This document shows positions 35,863 to 45,701 of a stretch of 64,000 nucleotides of DNA, in pieces (within the stretch, counting starts at the first letter, position 1; every line of letters starts with the position of its first letter). Below the pieces are notes generated by a model. The model saw nothing but the letters and a program-made list of their open reading frames with translations, had not been told where the DNA came from and searched no databases. The DNA is taken from the NCBI GenBank assembly GCA_035513345.1, contig DATKCF010000059.1, positions 1 through 64,000 on the forward strand. The letters are read 5' to 3'. The DNA is from DATKCF01 sp035513345. GTDB taxonomy: Bacteria; Gemmatimonadota; Gemmatimonadetes; Longimicrobiales; RSA9. The translations under genes and the position numbers were made by a program.

Positions 35863-36489
35863 ATGGCCGTCTACCCGCCGTACGTGATCGAACGCAGCAG
35901 CAAGGGCGAGCGCAGCTACGACATCTTCAGCCGCCTGCTCATGGATCGCATCGTGTTCCTGGGCTCGCCGATCGATGACAACGTGTCGAACATCATCATC
36001 GCGCAGCTGCTGTTCCTGCAGGCGGACGATCCGGAAAAGGACATCTACATGTACATCAACTCGCCGGGCGGTTCGGTGTACGCCGGCCTGGCGATCTACG
36101 ACACGATGCAGTACATGACCGCACCCGTGAACACGATGTGCATGGGCATGGCCGCATCGATGGGCGCACTGCTGCTCGCTACGGGCACGCATGGCAAGCG
36201 CAGTGCGCTGCCGAACTCACGCATCCTCATCCACCAGCCATCGGGCGGCAGTCAGGGTACGGCCGCGGACATCGAGATCGCGGCACGTGAGATCCTGTAT
36301 GCGCGCGAGCGGCTGAACGAGATCATGGCCAAACACACGGGCCAGACCGTCGAACAGATCGCCGACGACGTCGACCGTGACCGGTTCATGAGCCCGGTGG
36401 AAGCGCTCGAGTACGGCCTCATCGATCAGGTCGTGACGCACCGCTCCGATATCGAGGAGCTTGCGAAGAAGAACGGAGACGAGCGGTAG
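35863..36489 (+). CDS. clpP: ATP-dependent Clp protease proteolytic subunit
   Basis: A 208-residue serine protease that forms the 14-mer chamber of ClpXP. Triad: Ser99 (GMAASMGALLL), His124 (RILIHQPSGG) and Asp173. YINSPGGSVYAGLAIYDTMQ is the conserved oxyanion strand region. The N-terminus is short, with little or no propeptide before YVIERSSKGERSYDI. It begins 6 bases after tig. Confidence 0.97.
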   Translation: MAVYPPYVIERSSKGERSYDIFSRLLMDRIVFLGSPIDDNVSNIIIAQLLFLQADDPEKDIYMYINSPGGSVYAGLAIYDTMQYMTAPVNTMCMGMAASMGALLLATGTHGKRSALPNSRILIHQPSGGSQGTAADIEIAAREILYARERLNEIMAKHTGQTVEQIADDVDRDRFMSPVEALEYGLIDQVVTHRSDIEELAKKNGDER

Positions 36490-36541
36490 CGGTTTCCGGG
36501 CGAGGGCGTCCGGGACGCACGATCGGGCACGATACCGGAGC

Positions 36542-37786
36542 ATGCGAATGCCCCCGAGCGAAAAGCACTTGCGCTGTTCATTCTGCGGCAAGTCGAAGGA
36601 GTCGGTCAAGAAGTTCATATCCGGCCCTTCGGTCTACATCTGCAATGAGTGCGTCTCGTTGTGCAACGAGATTCTTGCCGAAGAGGAGGAACGCGAAGCT
36701 GCCGAAGCGGTACCGCGCGTTCCGGTGCCGCAGGAGATCAAGGATGTTCTTGACGAGTACGTGATCGGCCAGGAGGACGCAAAGAAGTCGCTGGCCGTCG
36801 CCGTCTACAACCACTACAAGCGCATCAATCATCACGGCGTTCTCGATGACGTCGAGATCGACAAGTCGAATATCCTGCTGATCGGTCCGACCGGCGTGGG
36901 CAAGACACTGCTGGCGCAGACGCTGGCCAGGGTGCTCCAGGTCCCGTTCACGATCGCCGATGCCACCACACTGACCGAAGCCGGCTACGTGGGCGAGGAT
37001 GTCGAGAACATCCTCGTGCGGCTGCTCCAGGCCGCCGACTTCAACATCGCGGAGTGTGAGCGCGGCATCGTCTACATCGATGAGATCGACAAGATCGCGC
37101 GCAAGTCGGAGAACCCGAGCATCACGCGCGACGTTTCGGGCGAGGGCGTACAGCAGGCACTGCTGAAGATCCTCGAAGGCACCATCGCGTCGGTCCCGCC
37201 ACAGGGCGGACGCAAGCATCCGCAACAGGAATACATCCAGATCAACACGCGCAATATCCTGTTCATCTGCGGCGGCGCGTTCGACGGTCTCGAGAAGATC
37301 ATCGAGCAGCGAACGGGGCACCGCCGGATCGGGTTCGGCGGCAGCACGCAGACGATCGAACAGAGTGCGAACCCGTTCCGCGACGTACAGCCGGACGACA
37401 TGCTTCGTTTCGGCCTGATCCCGGAGCTGGTGGGCCGGCTCCCCGTGACGGTGACGCTCGACGCGCTCGATGAGGATTCGCTGATCCGGATCCTGCGCGA
37501 GCCGAAGAACGCGCTGCTCAAGCAGTACGGCAAGATGTTCGATCTCGAGAACGTTCGCCTCACGTTCGATCCCGATGCCGTGCGCGCAGTCGCTCGTCGT
37601 GCGCTGGGCCGCGGGACTGGCGCTCGTGGCCTGCGCTCCGTGCTCGAGGAGATCATGCGCGATATCATGTTCGACGTGCCGTCGCGTCTCGATGTGCGCG
37701 AGATCGTGATCACACCGGAATGCGTCGAGCAGGCCATGCCGCCGCTGCTGGTGCTGCATCCTGAGGCCAAGAAGCGGGAAGCCTAG
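36542..37786 (+). CDS. clpX: Clp protease ATPase subunit ClpX
   Basis: A 414-residue AAA+ unfoldase that delivers substrates to ClpP. The N-terminal zinc domain carries CSFCGKSKESVKKF and ICNECVSLCNEI, Walker A is GPTGVGKTLLAQ, Walker B YIDEIDKIA, and the pore-loop and RKH-type region GHRRIGFGGS is present; the sensor-2 helix lies in ALGRGTGARGLRSVLEEIM. Two ATG codons (36542 and 36548) are possible; the second is better spaced from CGGAG. Co-transcribed with clpP. Confidence 0.97.
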   Translation: MRMPPSEKHLRCSFCGKSKESVKKFISGPSVYICNECVSLCNEILAEEEEREAAEAVPRVPVPQEIKDVLDEYVIGQEDAKKSLAVAVYNHYKRINHHGVLDDVEIDKSNILLIGPTGVGKTLLAQTLARVLQVPFTIADATTLTEAGYVGEDVENILVRLLQAADFNIAECERGIVYIDEIDKIARKSENPSITRDVSGEGVQQALLKILEGTIASVPPQGGRKHPQQEYIQINTRNILFICGGAFDGLEKIIEQRTGHRRIGFGGSTQTIEQSANPFRDVQPDDMLRFGLIPELVGRLPVTVTLDALDEDSLIRILREPKNALLKQYGKMFDLENVRLTFDPDAVRAVARRALGRGTGARGLRSVLEEIMRDIMFDVPSRLDVREIVITPECVEQAMPPLLVLHPEAKKREA

Positions 37787-37806
37787 AGTGGTGCGGGTTG
37801 GGAACT

Positions 37807-37856
37807 CGTTTCTGGGGCGGGTTTCTGGTTGGGGGCGGGTTTCTGGTTGGGGGCGC
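37807..37856 (+). repeat. Short tandem repeats with GTTTCTGG core before engB
   Basis: The octamer GTTTCTGG occurs at 37808, 37821 and 37839. The last two start identical 18-base units (GTTTCTGGTTGGGGGCGG, with one final difference in the second). The array fills the gap between clpX and engB and supplies the G-rich stretch just upstream of the engB TTG. The same octamer forms the inverted arrays at 43381-43534, so this is a dispersed repeat family. Confidence 0.75.
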
Positions 37857-37857
37857 G

Positions 37858-38481
37858 TTGATCATCCAGTCGGTCGAATTTGCGGGCGCAATCGCGCGGC
37901 CGGGTGGGCCCCCGCCGGAGGGCGATCTGCCACAGATCGCTTTCGCGGGCCGGTCCAATGTCGGCAAGTCGAGCCTGATCAACCGGCTGCTCGGCCGGAC
38001 ACGCAAGGCGGTGGCTCGCGTGTCGTCGACGCCTGGCAAGACCCGGGAGATCAACTTCTTCCGGATCGGCGCTCGCCTGCCCGACGGCCGCACCGTCGAG
38101 TTCTTTCTGGTCGACCTGCCGGGCTACGGCTACGCGAAAGTGCCACTGGCCGTGCGTGATTCCTGGAAACCGCTCGTCGAGGCGTTCCTCTCGCGGACCC
38201 CGGCGCTGCGCGGCGTGGTACAGCTCATCGACATGCGCCACGATCCGACGGCCGGCGACCGCCAGCTGCTGCAGTACATCGCCGAGCTGGGCGTTCCGGC
38301 GCTCATCGTGCTCACCAAGTCGGACAAGCTGGGCGTGACCGCGCGCACGAAGCAGGAGCAGAAGCTTGTGGCCGCGCTCGGACTGCCGCGCGACCAGGTC
38401 ATCGCGTTTTCAGCGGAAACCGGCGCGGGCCGCGACGAGCTGCTTGCGAGCCTGGCCGGATTGCTGGGAGAACAGCCATGA
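37858..38481 (+). CDS. engB: Ribosome-biogenesis GTPase EngB/YsxC
   Basis: A 207-residue Era-type GTPase needed for 50S subunit assembly. G1 is GRSNVGKSSLINRLLG, G2 region STPGKTREINFF, G3 DLPGYGYAKV, G4 TKSDKLG and G5 SAETGAG. I start at TTG 37858 (MIIQSVEFAGAIARPGG), where family similarity begins; the frame stays open through the upstream repeat array, which would encode GGFLVG repeats if a further-upstream TTG were used. It overlaps the next gene in ATGA. Confidence 0.92.
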   Translation: MIIQSVEFAGAIARPGGPPPEGDLPQIAFAGRSNVGKSSLINRLLGRTRKAVARVSSTPGKTREINFFRIGARLPDGRTVEFFLVDLPGYGYAKVPLAVRDSWKPLVEAFLSRTPALRGVVQLIDMRHDPTAGDRQLLQYIAELGVPALIVLTKSDKLGVTARTKQEQKLVAALGLPRDQVIAFSAETGAGRDELLASLAGLLGEQP

Positions 38482-39095
38482 ACCGGATGGTATGGGCGAT
38501 TGTCGTGGTTCCGGTCATTGCGTGCGGTGCGCCGCCGGTGCCGGGTGTGGCGGGTCCCGCCGCGGCCCAGGAGGCGGAGTCCGAATCCATGGTTCCGCCG
38601 GGTCACGGCACGCTGAGGATCGATGACACGACGCTGGAACTACGGTCTGGTCCGCTGCTGATCAAGGTGACGCCGCTCGACGAGGGCGTGATCCGGCTGC
38701 TGGCGCCGGACAGTTACGAGCGGCTGCGCAACATGGCGGAGCCTCGCCGCGCGGCAGCGCTGGAATCGACGAACGCGCGGCCGGCCGAGTTGTTCCTCGT
38801 TACGTTCTTCAGTTACCAGGCGAACGTCGAATTCCAGCCTGAGGATCTCCAGGCGTCACACCAGGGGCGGTTGGCAAGGCCGTCGACGATCCTGCCGATA
38901 ACGCCGGGCTGGGGTCGCCAGCGTCTGGACCAGCAGACGCAGCAGATCGCGGTCTACGTGTTCGAGGGACCCTTCGATTACGATCAACCGATCCGCATCC
39001 AGTACGGCCTGGAAAGCAGCGACGGATGGGCGCGAATCATCCCGACGCTCGAACTGGAACGGACGAAGATCAGGGCGAAGACGGGCGGCGGCTGA
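38478..39095 (+). CDS. Hypothetical exported lipoprotein
   Basis: A 205-residue protein with an N-terminal signal (MNRMVWAIVVVPVIACG) whose VIAC could be a lipobox; an alternative Sec cleavage follows PAAAQEA. The mature region has an all-beta start (GTLRIDDTTLELRSGPLLIK) and a conserved-looking TLELERTKIRAKTGGG end. I do not recognise a domain. It starts in ATGA with engB, so it is co-translated with a ribosome-assembly GTPase, though this may only reflect gene packing. Confidence 0.6.
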   Translation: MNRMVWAIVVVPVIACGAPPVPGVAGPAAAQEAESESMVPPGHGTLRIDDTTLELRSGPLLIKVTPLDEGVIRLLAPDSYERLRNMAEPRRAAALESTNARPAELFLVTFFSYQANVEFQPEDLQASHQGRLARPSTILPITPGWGRQRLDQQTQQIAVYVFEGPFDYDQPIRIQYGLESSDGWARIIPTLELERTKIRAKTGGG

Positions 39096-39097
39096 CA

Positions 39098-39124
39098 GTC
39101 GCCCGGGCAAACGCGGGCGGCGAC
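39098..39124. terminator. Weak hairpin between convergent genes
   Basis: GTCGCCCG (39098-39105) can pair with CGGGCGGCGAC (39114-39124) with a small bulge. It lies in the 61-base gap between two converging genes and may end transcription from one or both sides. Confidence 0.3.
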
Positions 39125-39156
39125 CTGCATCGCTCGACCGACAGCTCCGGCACAGG

Positions 39157-40729
<1,573 letters not shown>

Positions 40730-40737
<8 letters not shown>

Positions 40738-41236
40738 GCGGCGAAGGGTGGCTGGCCGTGTCGATGCCTCGCAGGAGCTGAACGGCATGTGCGGAGAACA
40801 GGTCGAGCACATCGAGGCCATCGCGGACGCCGGCCTCGCTGCCAGGCAGGTTCACGACGAGCGCGCGGCCGCGTATTCCCGCAATGCCACGCGAAAGCCA
40901 TGCGTACGGCGTCGCAGCCGCGCCTCGCATGCGAATCGCTTCAGGTATGCCCGGCACGTCGCGTTCGACGATCGCACGCGTCGCTTCGGGTGTGACATCG
41001 CGCTCCGTGAAGCCCGTGCCGCCCGTCGTGATGACGAGGTCGACGACGTCGCGGTCGCAGCAGCGGATGAGGCTGGCCGAGATCCGGTCGCCGTTGTCCG
41101 TCACGGTCTCGCGGGCGACAATGTCGTGGCCGCGCTCGCTCGCCCACGCCGCGATCGCGTCGCCACTTCGATCCTCGCGCGCACCCGCGGCCACACCGTC
41201 GGACACCGTAATGATCGCAAGACGGATGCTGGCCAA
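40730..41236 (-). CDS. MoaB/Mog-type molybdopterin-binding protein
   Basis: A 168-residue MoCF-fold protein that adenylylates molybdopterin (Mog-like) or is a MoaB paralogue. It starts MASIRLAIITVSDGVAAGAR and has VITTGGTGFTERDVTPEATR, the TGGTG nucleotide loop, and RALVVNLPGSEAGVRDGLDV. TTG start preceded by GGAGG. No other molybdenum-cofactor genes are nearby. It lies 2 bases after gcvT and overlaps the sigma-54 activator gene by 8 bases. Confidence 0.85.
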
Positions 41237-41238
41237 TC

Positions 41239-42345
41239 CTACCTCCGGATCGAGCCATCCGTGTAGAACGGTGGCCGCACGATTTCGGCTGGCGTCGGCC
41301 GGTCGCGGATGTCAATCTCGATGGCTGTGCCCGCCTTCGCGAGCGCGGTGGGCAGGTAAGCCAGCCCGACGCCGACCTGCAGTGTCGGACTGAGTACGCC
41401 ACTCGTCACTTCGCCGACTCGCTGGCCGTCGTGAAGGACGTAGTAACCGTGTCGCGGGAACCCACGCTCGCTCAGTACGAAGCCGGCGAGCTTTGCCTTC
41501 AGTCCTGCTTCCTTCTGCTTCACGAGCGCCGCGCGCCCGATGAAGTTGCCCTTGTCGAATTTGACGACCCAGCCGAGGCCGGCCTCGAGCGGCGTACGCG
41601 ACTCGTCGAGATCGTGGCCGTAGAGCGCGTAGCCGACCTCGAGGCGAAGCGAGTCGCGCGCCCCGAGACCGGCCGGAACGAGGCCGGCATCCTTTCCGAT
41701 CTCGAGCAACCGGTTCCAGAGGCGGGGCGAGGCATCCGCATCGTGGTACAGCTCGAAGCCGTCCTCTCCCGTATAGCCGGTCCGGCTGATGATCATGCGC
41801 ACGCCATCGACCGTGCCCTCGTCGAAATGATAGTAGGCGATCGCGTCGAGGTCCGTATCCGTCAGCTGTGCCAGAATCGATTGCGCCTTCGGTCCCTGCA
41901 GCGCGATAAGGGCCAGGTCGTTCGAAACGTCGTTCACTTCGACGTCGTAGCTCGCAGCGTGACTCTTCACCCAGCCAAGGTCGTCAGTTCGGCGCGATGC
42001 ATTCACTACCAGCATCCACCGGTCCGCGCGACGGTATACGATGCAGTCGTCCAGCGCACCGCCGTCCTCGTTGCAGATCACCGAGTACTGCGCCTGCCCG
42101 ACGCTCAGCTTCGACGCATCGTTCGTCGTGACCGCCTGCACCAGCTCGAGCGCATCCTTTCCCGTGATCTCGAACTCGCCCATGTGCGATACGTCGAACA
42201 TGCCCGCCGCGGACCGGACCGCTCTGTGTTCACCGATGATGCCCGTCGGATACTGCACCGGCATGTCGTAGCCCGCGAACGGCACCATCTTCGCCCCTGC
42301 CTCCACGTGCTGCGCGTGGAGCGGCGTGTGCACGAGTTCAACCAT
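41239..42345 (-). CDS. gcvT: Glycine cleavage T protein (aminomethyltransferase)
   Basis: A 368-residue folate-binding enzyme that releases ammonia and forms methylenetetrahydrofolate from the aminomethyl group carried on the H protein. N-terminal TPLHAQHVEAGAKMVPFAGY, FDVSHMGEFEITGKDALEL and SRTGYTGEDGFELY are family signatures; the C-terminal barrel has GFVLSERGFPRHGYYVLHDG. gcvH and gcvP are not in the window. ATG 42345 is one codon inside a TTG at 42348. Confidence 0.94.
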   Translation of the reverse strand: MVELVHTPLHAQHVEAGAKMVPFAGYDMPVQYPTGIIGEHRAVRSAAGMFDVSHMGEFEITGKDALELVQAVTTNDASKLSVGQAQYSVICNEDGGALDDCIVYRRADRWMLVVNASRRTDDLGWVKSHAASYDVEVNDVSNDLALIALQGPKAQSILAQLTDTDLDAIAYYHFDEGTVDGVRMIISRTGYTGEDGFELYHDADASPRLWNRLLEIGKDAGLVPAGLGARDSLRLEVGYALYGHDLDESRTPLEAGLGWVVKFDKGNFIGRAALVKQKEAGLKAKLAGFVLSERGFPRHGYYVLHDGQRVGEVTSGVLSPTLQVGVGLAYLPTALAKAGTAIEIDIRDRPTPAEIVRPPFYTDGSIRR

Positions 42346-42357
42346 CAACCACCCGGG

Positions 42358-43275
42358 TCATGGGGATCGGCCGGCATCGAGCAGGCGGGCCATCAGTGCC
42401 TTCTGCACGTGAAGTCGGTTCTCCGCCTCATCGAATACGCGCGACCGGGGACCTTCGATCACTTCGTCCGTCACTTCCTCCCCGCGGTGCGCCGGCAGAC
42501 AGTGCAGGAAGATCGCCTCAGACGCCGCTGTCCCCATCAGCGCTGCGTCCACGCAGTAACCCGCGAACGCCTTCCTCCGCTCCGCCGCCTCATCCTCCTG
42601 CCCCATCGACGCCCACACGTCCGTGTTCACTACGTCCGCGCCTTCCACCGCTTCCGCCGGATCGGTCGTCACCATGATGTTGGCCACGCCGCGCGCCCGT
42701 TCCAGAATCGTCGCATCCGGGCCGTATCCCTCCGGACACGCCAGCCGCAGCTCGAAGCCGAACCGGTACGCCGCGTTGAGCCACGAGTTCGCCAGGTTGT
42801 TGCCATCGCCGACCCACGCAACACGCCGAGGCTCGAGGTCCGCGCCCAGATTCTCCCGGATCGTCAGAACGTCCGCCATCACCTGGCACGGGTGCAACAG
42901 GTCCGTCAGACCGTTGATCACCGGAACCGACGACCACTCCGCCAGTTCCTCGACCGTCGCGTGCGCGAACGTCCGGATCATGATCACCGCCACATATCGC
43001 GAAAGCACCCTCGCCGTGTCCCGGATCGGCTCACCACGCCCGATCTGGATGTCGCGCGACGACAGGAACAGCGCGTGCCCGCCCAGCTGGTGCGCTCCCA
43101 CCTCGAACGACACCCGCGTCCGCGTCGAACTCTTCTCGAAGATCATCGCCAGCGCCTGACCCGCCAGCGGCCGCGCGCCGTACGCGCCCCGCTTCATCTG
43201 CGCGGCCACGTCCAGCACGTCATACAGACCGGCCCGATCGAAGTCCGTTATGGCGAGGAAGTCCTTGCTGGTCAT
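42358..43275 (-). CDS. argF: Ornithine carbamoyltransferase
   Basis: A 305-residue enzyme that makes citrulline from ornithine and carbamoyl phosphate in arginine synthesis. Carbamoyl-phosphate motif SSTRTRVSFEVG, LLHPCQVMADVLTI and the ornithine-binding HCLPAHRGEEVTDEVIEG are all intact; DVWASMGQEDEAAERRKAF supplies the SMG loop. No other arg gene is adjacent. Between its start and hslU lies the inverted repeat structure at 43381-43534. Confidence 0.95.
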   Translation of the reverse strand: MTSKDFLAITDFDRAGLYDVLDVAAQMKRGAYGARPLAGQALAMIFEKSSTRTRVSFEVGAHQLGGHALFLSSRDIQIGRGEPIRDTARVLSRYVAVIMIRTFAHATVEELAEWSSVPVINGLTDLLHPCQVMADVLTIRENLGADLEPRRVAWVGDGNNLANSWLNAAYRFGFELRLACPEGYGPDATILERARGVANIMVTTDPAEAVEGADVVNTDVWASMGQEDEAAERRKAFAGYCVDAALMGTAASEAIFLHCLPAHRGEEVTDEVIEGPRSRVFDEAENRLHVQKALMARLLDAGRSP

Positions 43276-43380
43276 GACGGGAAGCTATCTGCCGGAACGG
43301 CAGGAGGCCAGAGCGGTGGTGGTGGCCCGAGTGAAGGCGGGTCGTTCGGGGCAGGCGTAGGCGCCGCACAGCTGTTGACC

Positions 43381-43534
43381 CGTTTCTGGGGCTCGTTTCT
43401 GGCAACGTTTCTGGGGCTGGTTTCTCGGGCTGGTTTCTCGGGTCCGCGCATGGCGTGCTGGCCGGCGGCCTCAACCGGCAAGTCAGCATCACGCGGACCC
43501 CAGAAACGCGCCCCAGAAACGAGCCCCAGAAACG
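43381..43534. repeat. Inverted arrays of a CGTTTCTGGGGC unit
   Basis: Left arm: CGTTTCTGG-type units at 43381, 43394 and 43406, then two TTTCTCGGG variants at 43421 and 43434. Right arm: three units in reverse orientation (CAGAAACG at 43501, 43514, 43527), spaced 13 bases. Bases 43381-43402 are an exact reverse complement of 43513-43534 (22 bases) and GGGTCCGCG (43440-43448) pairs with CGCGGACCC (43492-43500), enclosing a 43-base loop. The structure starts 6 bases after the hslU stop and could act as a terminator, but its tandem construction and its relation to the array at 37.8 kb point to a repeat family. Confidence 0.85.
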
Positions 43535-43540
43535 TGCTCT

Positions 43541-45103
43541 CTACAGGATGTACTTCCTCAGATCCTCGTCCTCCAGGATCGACTGGAGTCGGTCGCGGAC
43601 GGTGGCGCCGTCGATGGTGATGCGGCCGCCGGACGACTCGGGGAGATCGAAGAGGATGTCGTCGAGCAGTGTCGTCAGGACGGTGTGCAGGCGACGTGCG
43701 CCGATGTTTTCCATGCGCTGATTGACATCGGCGGCGATGCGGGCGATTTCGCGGACACCGTCGTCCTCGAAGTGGAGCTCGGCGCCTTCGGCCCCGACGA
43801 TGGCCTGGTACTGGCGGAGCAGCGCGTTGCGCGGCTCGGTCAGGATGCGGACGAAGTCCTTCTCGGTGAGCGGGCTGAGTTCGACGCGGATGGGGAACCG
43901 GCCCTGAAGTTCCGGGACGAGGTCGCTGGGTTTGGCGACGTGGAACGCGCCTGCGGCAATGAAGAGCACGTGGTCGGTGCGGATCATGCCGTACTTGGTC
44001 TGGACGGTACTGCCTTCGACGACGGGCAGGAGGTCGCGCTGTACGCCTTCGCGGCTTACGTCGGGGCCGGCGCCGCCACGCTGGCCAGCGATCTTGTCGA
44101 TCTCGTCGAGGAAAACGATGCCGGCTTCCTCGGCGCGTTCGAGCGCTTCGTTCACGACCTCGTCCATATCGACGAGCTTGTCGAGTTCGTCCTGGATGAG
44201 AACGCGGCGCGCTTCGGCGATGGTGACGGTGCGGCGTTTTTTCCGCTTGGGCAGCACGTCCTGCAGCATTTCCTGGAGATTGAAGTCCATGCCGCCGTCC
44301 ATGCCCATGGGCAGCATCATGTTCTCGATGGGCGGGGACTGCGACACTTCGATGTCGACCATGCGTTCTTCGAGCTTGCCGTCGCGGAGCAGCGCGCGCA
44401 GCTTCTCGCGTGTCCGTTCCCTGCGTTCGCGGATCGCGCGAGTGTCCTCATCATCGCCATCCTCGCCGTCGCGCTCTTCCTGCCGGATCCCGCCATCGGA
44501 GCCGACGACGAACGCGCGCGGTATGTCGATCCGGTCGTCGCCTGCGTCGGCGTCGCGGTGTGGAATCGGGCCGCGCGGTTTCTGCGATTCCTGCGGCTGA
44601 GGCAGCAGCAGATCGAGCAGCCGGTCCTCGACGCGCTGCTGCGCGAGTTCCTCGACATCGGCTTCGCGCTCCTCGCGCACGAGATTGACCGCGACATCGA
44701 CCAGGTCGCGGATCATCGACTCGACATCGCGGCCGATGTAGCCGACCTCCGTGAACTTCGACGCCTCGACCTTCACGAACGGCGCTCCCGCCAGACGTGC
44801 CAGGCGTCGGGCAATCTCTGTCTTCCCCACGCCCGTCGGCCCGATCATGATGATGTTGTTCGGCATGATCTCGTCGCGCAGTTCGTCGTCGACGCGCTGG
44901 CGCCGCCAGCGGTTGCGCAGCGCGATGGCGACAGCGCGCTTGGCCGCGTCCTGACCGACAATGTATTTGTCCAGCTCCGCCACGATCTGGCGAGGCGTCA
45001 GCTCGTCGACCCATGCCGGCTCGCCCGGCATGGGCGGCGCGGGCGGGCCGGCCGGCCGCGTGGTGGTGATCGTATCGGTAGTGCCTGTAGCGTTGTTCAT
45101 CAT
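43541..45103 (-). CDS. hslU: HslUV protease ATPase subunit HslU (ClpY)
   Basis: A 520-residue AAA+ unfoldase for HslV. LTPRQIVAELDKYIVGQDAA starts the core, Walker A is GPTGVGKTEIAR, EASKFTEVGYIGRDVESMIR is the pore-loop region, and Walker B IVFLDEIDKIAGQ. The I domain is long and charged (about 165-330), so it exceeds the approximately 445-residue E. coli protein. The C-terminus ends RKYIL, the tail that inserts into HslV pockets. Overlaps hslV in ATGA. Confidence 0.96.
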   Translation of the reverse strand: MMNNATGTTDTITTTRPAGPPAPPMPGEPAWVDELTPRQIVAELDKYIVGQDAAKRAVAIALRNRWRRQRVDDELRDEIMPNNIIMIGPTGVGKTEIARRLARLAGAPFVKVEASKFTEVGYIGRDVESMIRDLVDVAVNLVREEREADVEELAQQRVEDRLLDLLLPQPQESQKPRGPIPHRDADAGDDRIDIPRAFVVGSDGGIRQEERDGEDGDDEDTRAIRERRERTREKLRALLRDGKLEERMVDIEVSQSPPIENMMLPMGMDGGMDFNLQEMLQDVLPKRKKRRTVTIAEARRVLIQDELDKLVDMDEVVNEALERAEEAGIVFLDEIDKIAGQRGGAGPDVSREGVQRDLLPVVEGSTVQTKYGMIRTDHVLFIAAGAFHVAKPSDLVPELQGRFPIRVELSPLTEKDFVRILTEPRNALLRQYQAIVGAEGAELHFEDDGVREIARIAADVNQRMENIGARRLHTVLTTLLDDILFDLPESSGGRITIDGATVRDRLQSILEDEDLRKYIL

Positions 45104-45651
45104 TTCTCTTCCAGCTCGAGCACGACGATGTTGCGATTCGTGTAGATGCAGATGTCAGCGGCGATCTCGAGCGCGGTGCGCACGATCGCGGCGGCGTCCA
45201 GAGCCGAGTGCACCTTGAGCGCTCTCGCCGCCGCAAGCGCGTACGGGCCGCCGCTGCCGATGGCCATCACATCGTCATCCGGCTCGATCACGTTGCCATC
45301 ACCGCTGATGACGAAGAGGTGTTTCGGATCGGCCACGGCCAGGAGCGCGTCCAGCCGCCTCAGATAGCGGTCCGTACGCCAGTCCTTGGCCAGTTCGACG
45401 CACGCACGCGAGAGGTTGCCCGGGTATCGTTCGAGCTTTTCCTCGAATTTCTCGAACAGCGTGAACGCGTCCGCGACCGAACCGGCGAAGCCGGCCAGTA
45501 TCGTCCCGTCCTTGAGCTTGCGCACCTTCTGCGCACTGGCTTTCATGACGGTGTCGCCCATGGTGACCTGGCCGTCGCCGCCGAGCGCGACGCGGCCGCC
45601 GTGCCTTGCCGCGACAATCGTCGTGGCGTGGAACTGGAACGATTCGCTCAA
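45100..45651 (-). CDS. hslV: HslUV protease peptidase subunit HslV (ClpQ)
   Basis: A 183-residue N-terminal-nucleophile peptidase. The nucleophile is probably Thr10 in FHATTIVAARHGGRVALG, exposed after removal of a nine-residue propeptide; GGDGQVTMGDTVMKASAQKV and the lysine in VRKL are family residues. TTG start following GGAGGAGAA. Encoded between xerC and hslU, as in Firmicutes (codV-clpQ-clpY). Confidence 0.95.
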   Translation of the reverse strand: MSESFQFHATTIVAARHGGRVALGGDGQVTMGDTVMKASAQKVRKLKDGTILAGFAGSVADAFTLFEKFEEKLERYPGNLSRACVELAKDWRTDRYLRRLDALLAVADPKHLFVISGDGNVIEPDDDVMAIGSGGPYALAAARALKVHSALDAAAIVRTALEIAADICIYTNRNIVVLELEEK

Positions 45652-45701
45652 TTCTCCTCCGGTCCTCGCGGCGCATGCCGCGGTTTGTTCGGCGCGCTTG
45701 C

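Noticed and set aside
41431..43620. A 729-codon open frame on the plus strand, opposite gcvT and argF
   Set aside because: Arg/His/Val-rich composition without motifs; it crosses two well-supported genes and the repeat palindrome.
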